In this document: positions 5,111 through 5,518 of the stretch, one piece after another | Layout of the letters: the number at the start of each line of letters is the position of its first letter | Numbering within the stretch: position 1 is the stretch's first letter | From: Thermodesulfobacteriota bacterium | GTDB taxonomy: Bacteria; Desulfobacterota; Desulfomonilia; Desulfomonilales; Desulfomonilaceae | NCBI GenBank assembly: GCA_030837305.1 | Contig: JAUPKT010000334.1 | Span: 1-5,518, forward strand | Length of the DNA: 5,518 nucleotides | Direction: 5' to 3' | Made by a program: the position numbers and the translations under genes | The notes under the pieces: generated by a model | The model's database searches: none | What the model saw: the letters and a program-made list of their open reading frames with translations, nothing else | What the model was told of the DNA's origin: nothing

Positions 5111-5518
5111 ATACCTTCTCTCCGAGAAAAAAGATTCGGGTGAAACTGGAGGTAAGAGCCGACAAAGTATTTCTGCCGCTCGTTGCCTCATTCGCGTCAC
5201 ACGCGTCAACAGCGATGGGGCTCGGTGAAGTTGAGGCACTCCATCTCACTAAAGCGGCGGAGAGGGTATTTCGTCTTCTATCTGAAGTTCTTCCTCCATC
5301 GAAGAGAGTGAGGATAAGCTGTGTGGACGGCTTGTATTTCGTCGATCAGGAATTTGAGTTCGATCTCATGGAGTTTGAAGAACACATGTCCGGTCAATCG
5401 GCGTCTGATCCTCATGAATTTCTTGAGAAAACCGATGACATAGACTTGGACTCAGAGATAAAGCTTGTTGACACATTCAGGTTCGTACAAAAGAGGACTA
5501 CACTGTGCATCATACTGA
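5098..5518 (+). CDS. Possible degenerate RsbW-like (HATPase-fold) protein, N-terminal part
   Basis: ATG 5098 has AAAGGA 9 bases upstream, and the frame stays open for 140 codons to the window edge, so the 3' end is missing. The order of elements resembles the anti-sigma ATPase domain of the RsbW/SpoIIAB type. A first strand (KIRVKLEVRA, 12-21) leads into a long helix with FLPLVASFASHASTAMGLGEVEA. A second helix holds AAERVFRLLSEVL, where the family has its E-x3-N nucleotide-binding box. Strands then follow (RVRISCVDGLYFVDQEFEF) and a final KLVDTFRFV near the edge. The conserved Asn appears replaced by Leu, and no D-x-G-x-G lid motif is visible, so ATP binding may be lost. A long acidic stretch fills the lid position. 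The match is by pattern only and could be wrong. It is coupled to the 81-residue gene by a 13-base overlap. Confidence 0.6.
   Translation, partial: MSQMNTFSPRKKIRVKLEVRADKVFLPLVASFASHASTAMGLGEVEALHLTKAAERVFRLLSEVLPPSKRVRISCVDGLYFVDQEFEFDLMEFEEHMSGQSASDPHEFLEKTDDIDLDSEIKLVDTFRFVQKRTTLCIIL

Noticed and set aside
1..5518. Search for CRISPR repeats, tRNA/rRNA genes, transposase genes and terminal inverted repeats
   Set aside because: None was seen by eye on either strand; no repeated spaced units, cloverleaf ends or transposase motifs.

Overview
The window looks like a chromosomal piece of an anaerobic Gram-negative bacterium. An lpxB gene implies lipid A and an outer membrane. The Fe-S-rich radical SAM enzyme and the style of the ParB-like protein suggest a Desulfobacterota (former Deltaproteobacteria) or related lineage. 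That placement is an inference from protein flavour, not a computed one. No rRNA, tRNA, insertion sequence, CRISPR array or origin is visible.

Left part (1-2312). The N-terminal half of lpxB (lipid-A-disaccharide synthase) runs leftward off the window. A short ORF of unknown function lies just upstream and overlaps the lpxB start. Diverging from these is a 505-residue radical SAM protein with a Tes/COG1964-type cysteine layout: an N-terminal Cys-knuckle domain, an auxiliary CX3CX2C, the radical SAM CX3CX2C, GGEPT, and a GSHPNC motif further on. Two inverted repeats sit directly in front of its Shine-Dalgarno sequence.

Middle (2313-4540). A small exported protein with three 16-residue Pro/Gly/Val repeats and a His-rich tail is encoded on the minus strand. 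It converges on the radical SAM gene across a hairpin. Diverging from it is a two-gene plus-strand unit: a family 2 glycosyltransferase starting at TTG, and a ParB-like protein whose start lies inside the glycosyltransferase gene and has its own good Shine-Dalgarno.

Right part (4541-5518). A 56-residue charged protein is encoded on the minus strand with a strong Shine-Dalgarno, and a possible hairpin separates it from the ParB-like gene. On the plus strand an 81-residue unknown protein overlaps by 13 bases a gene that runs off the window. The product of that gene faintly resembles an RsbW-type anti-sigma ATPase domain lacking the usual ATP-binding residues.

The left half fits envelope or lipid work (lipid A assembly, possible lipid-tail chemistry, an exported protein, sugar transfer). 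The right half looks like small regulatory units. No single known pathway links all the genes. The points most worth pursuing are the Tes-like enzyme beside lpxB, the exported repeat protein, and the small-protein/degenerate-ATPase pair at the right edge.
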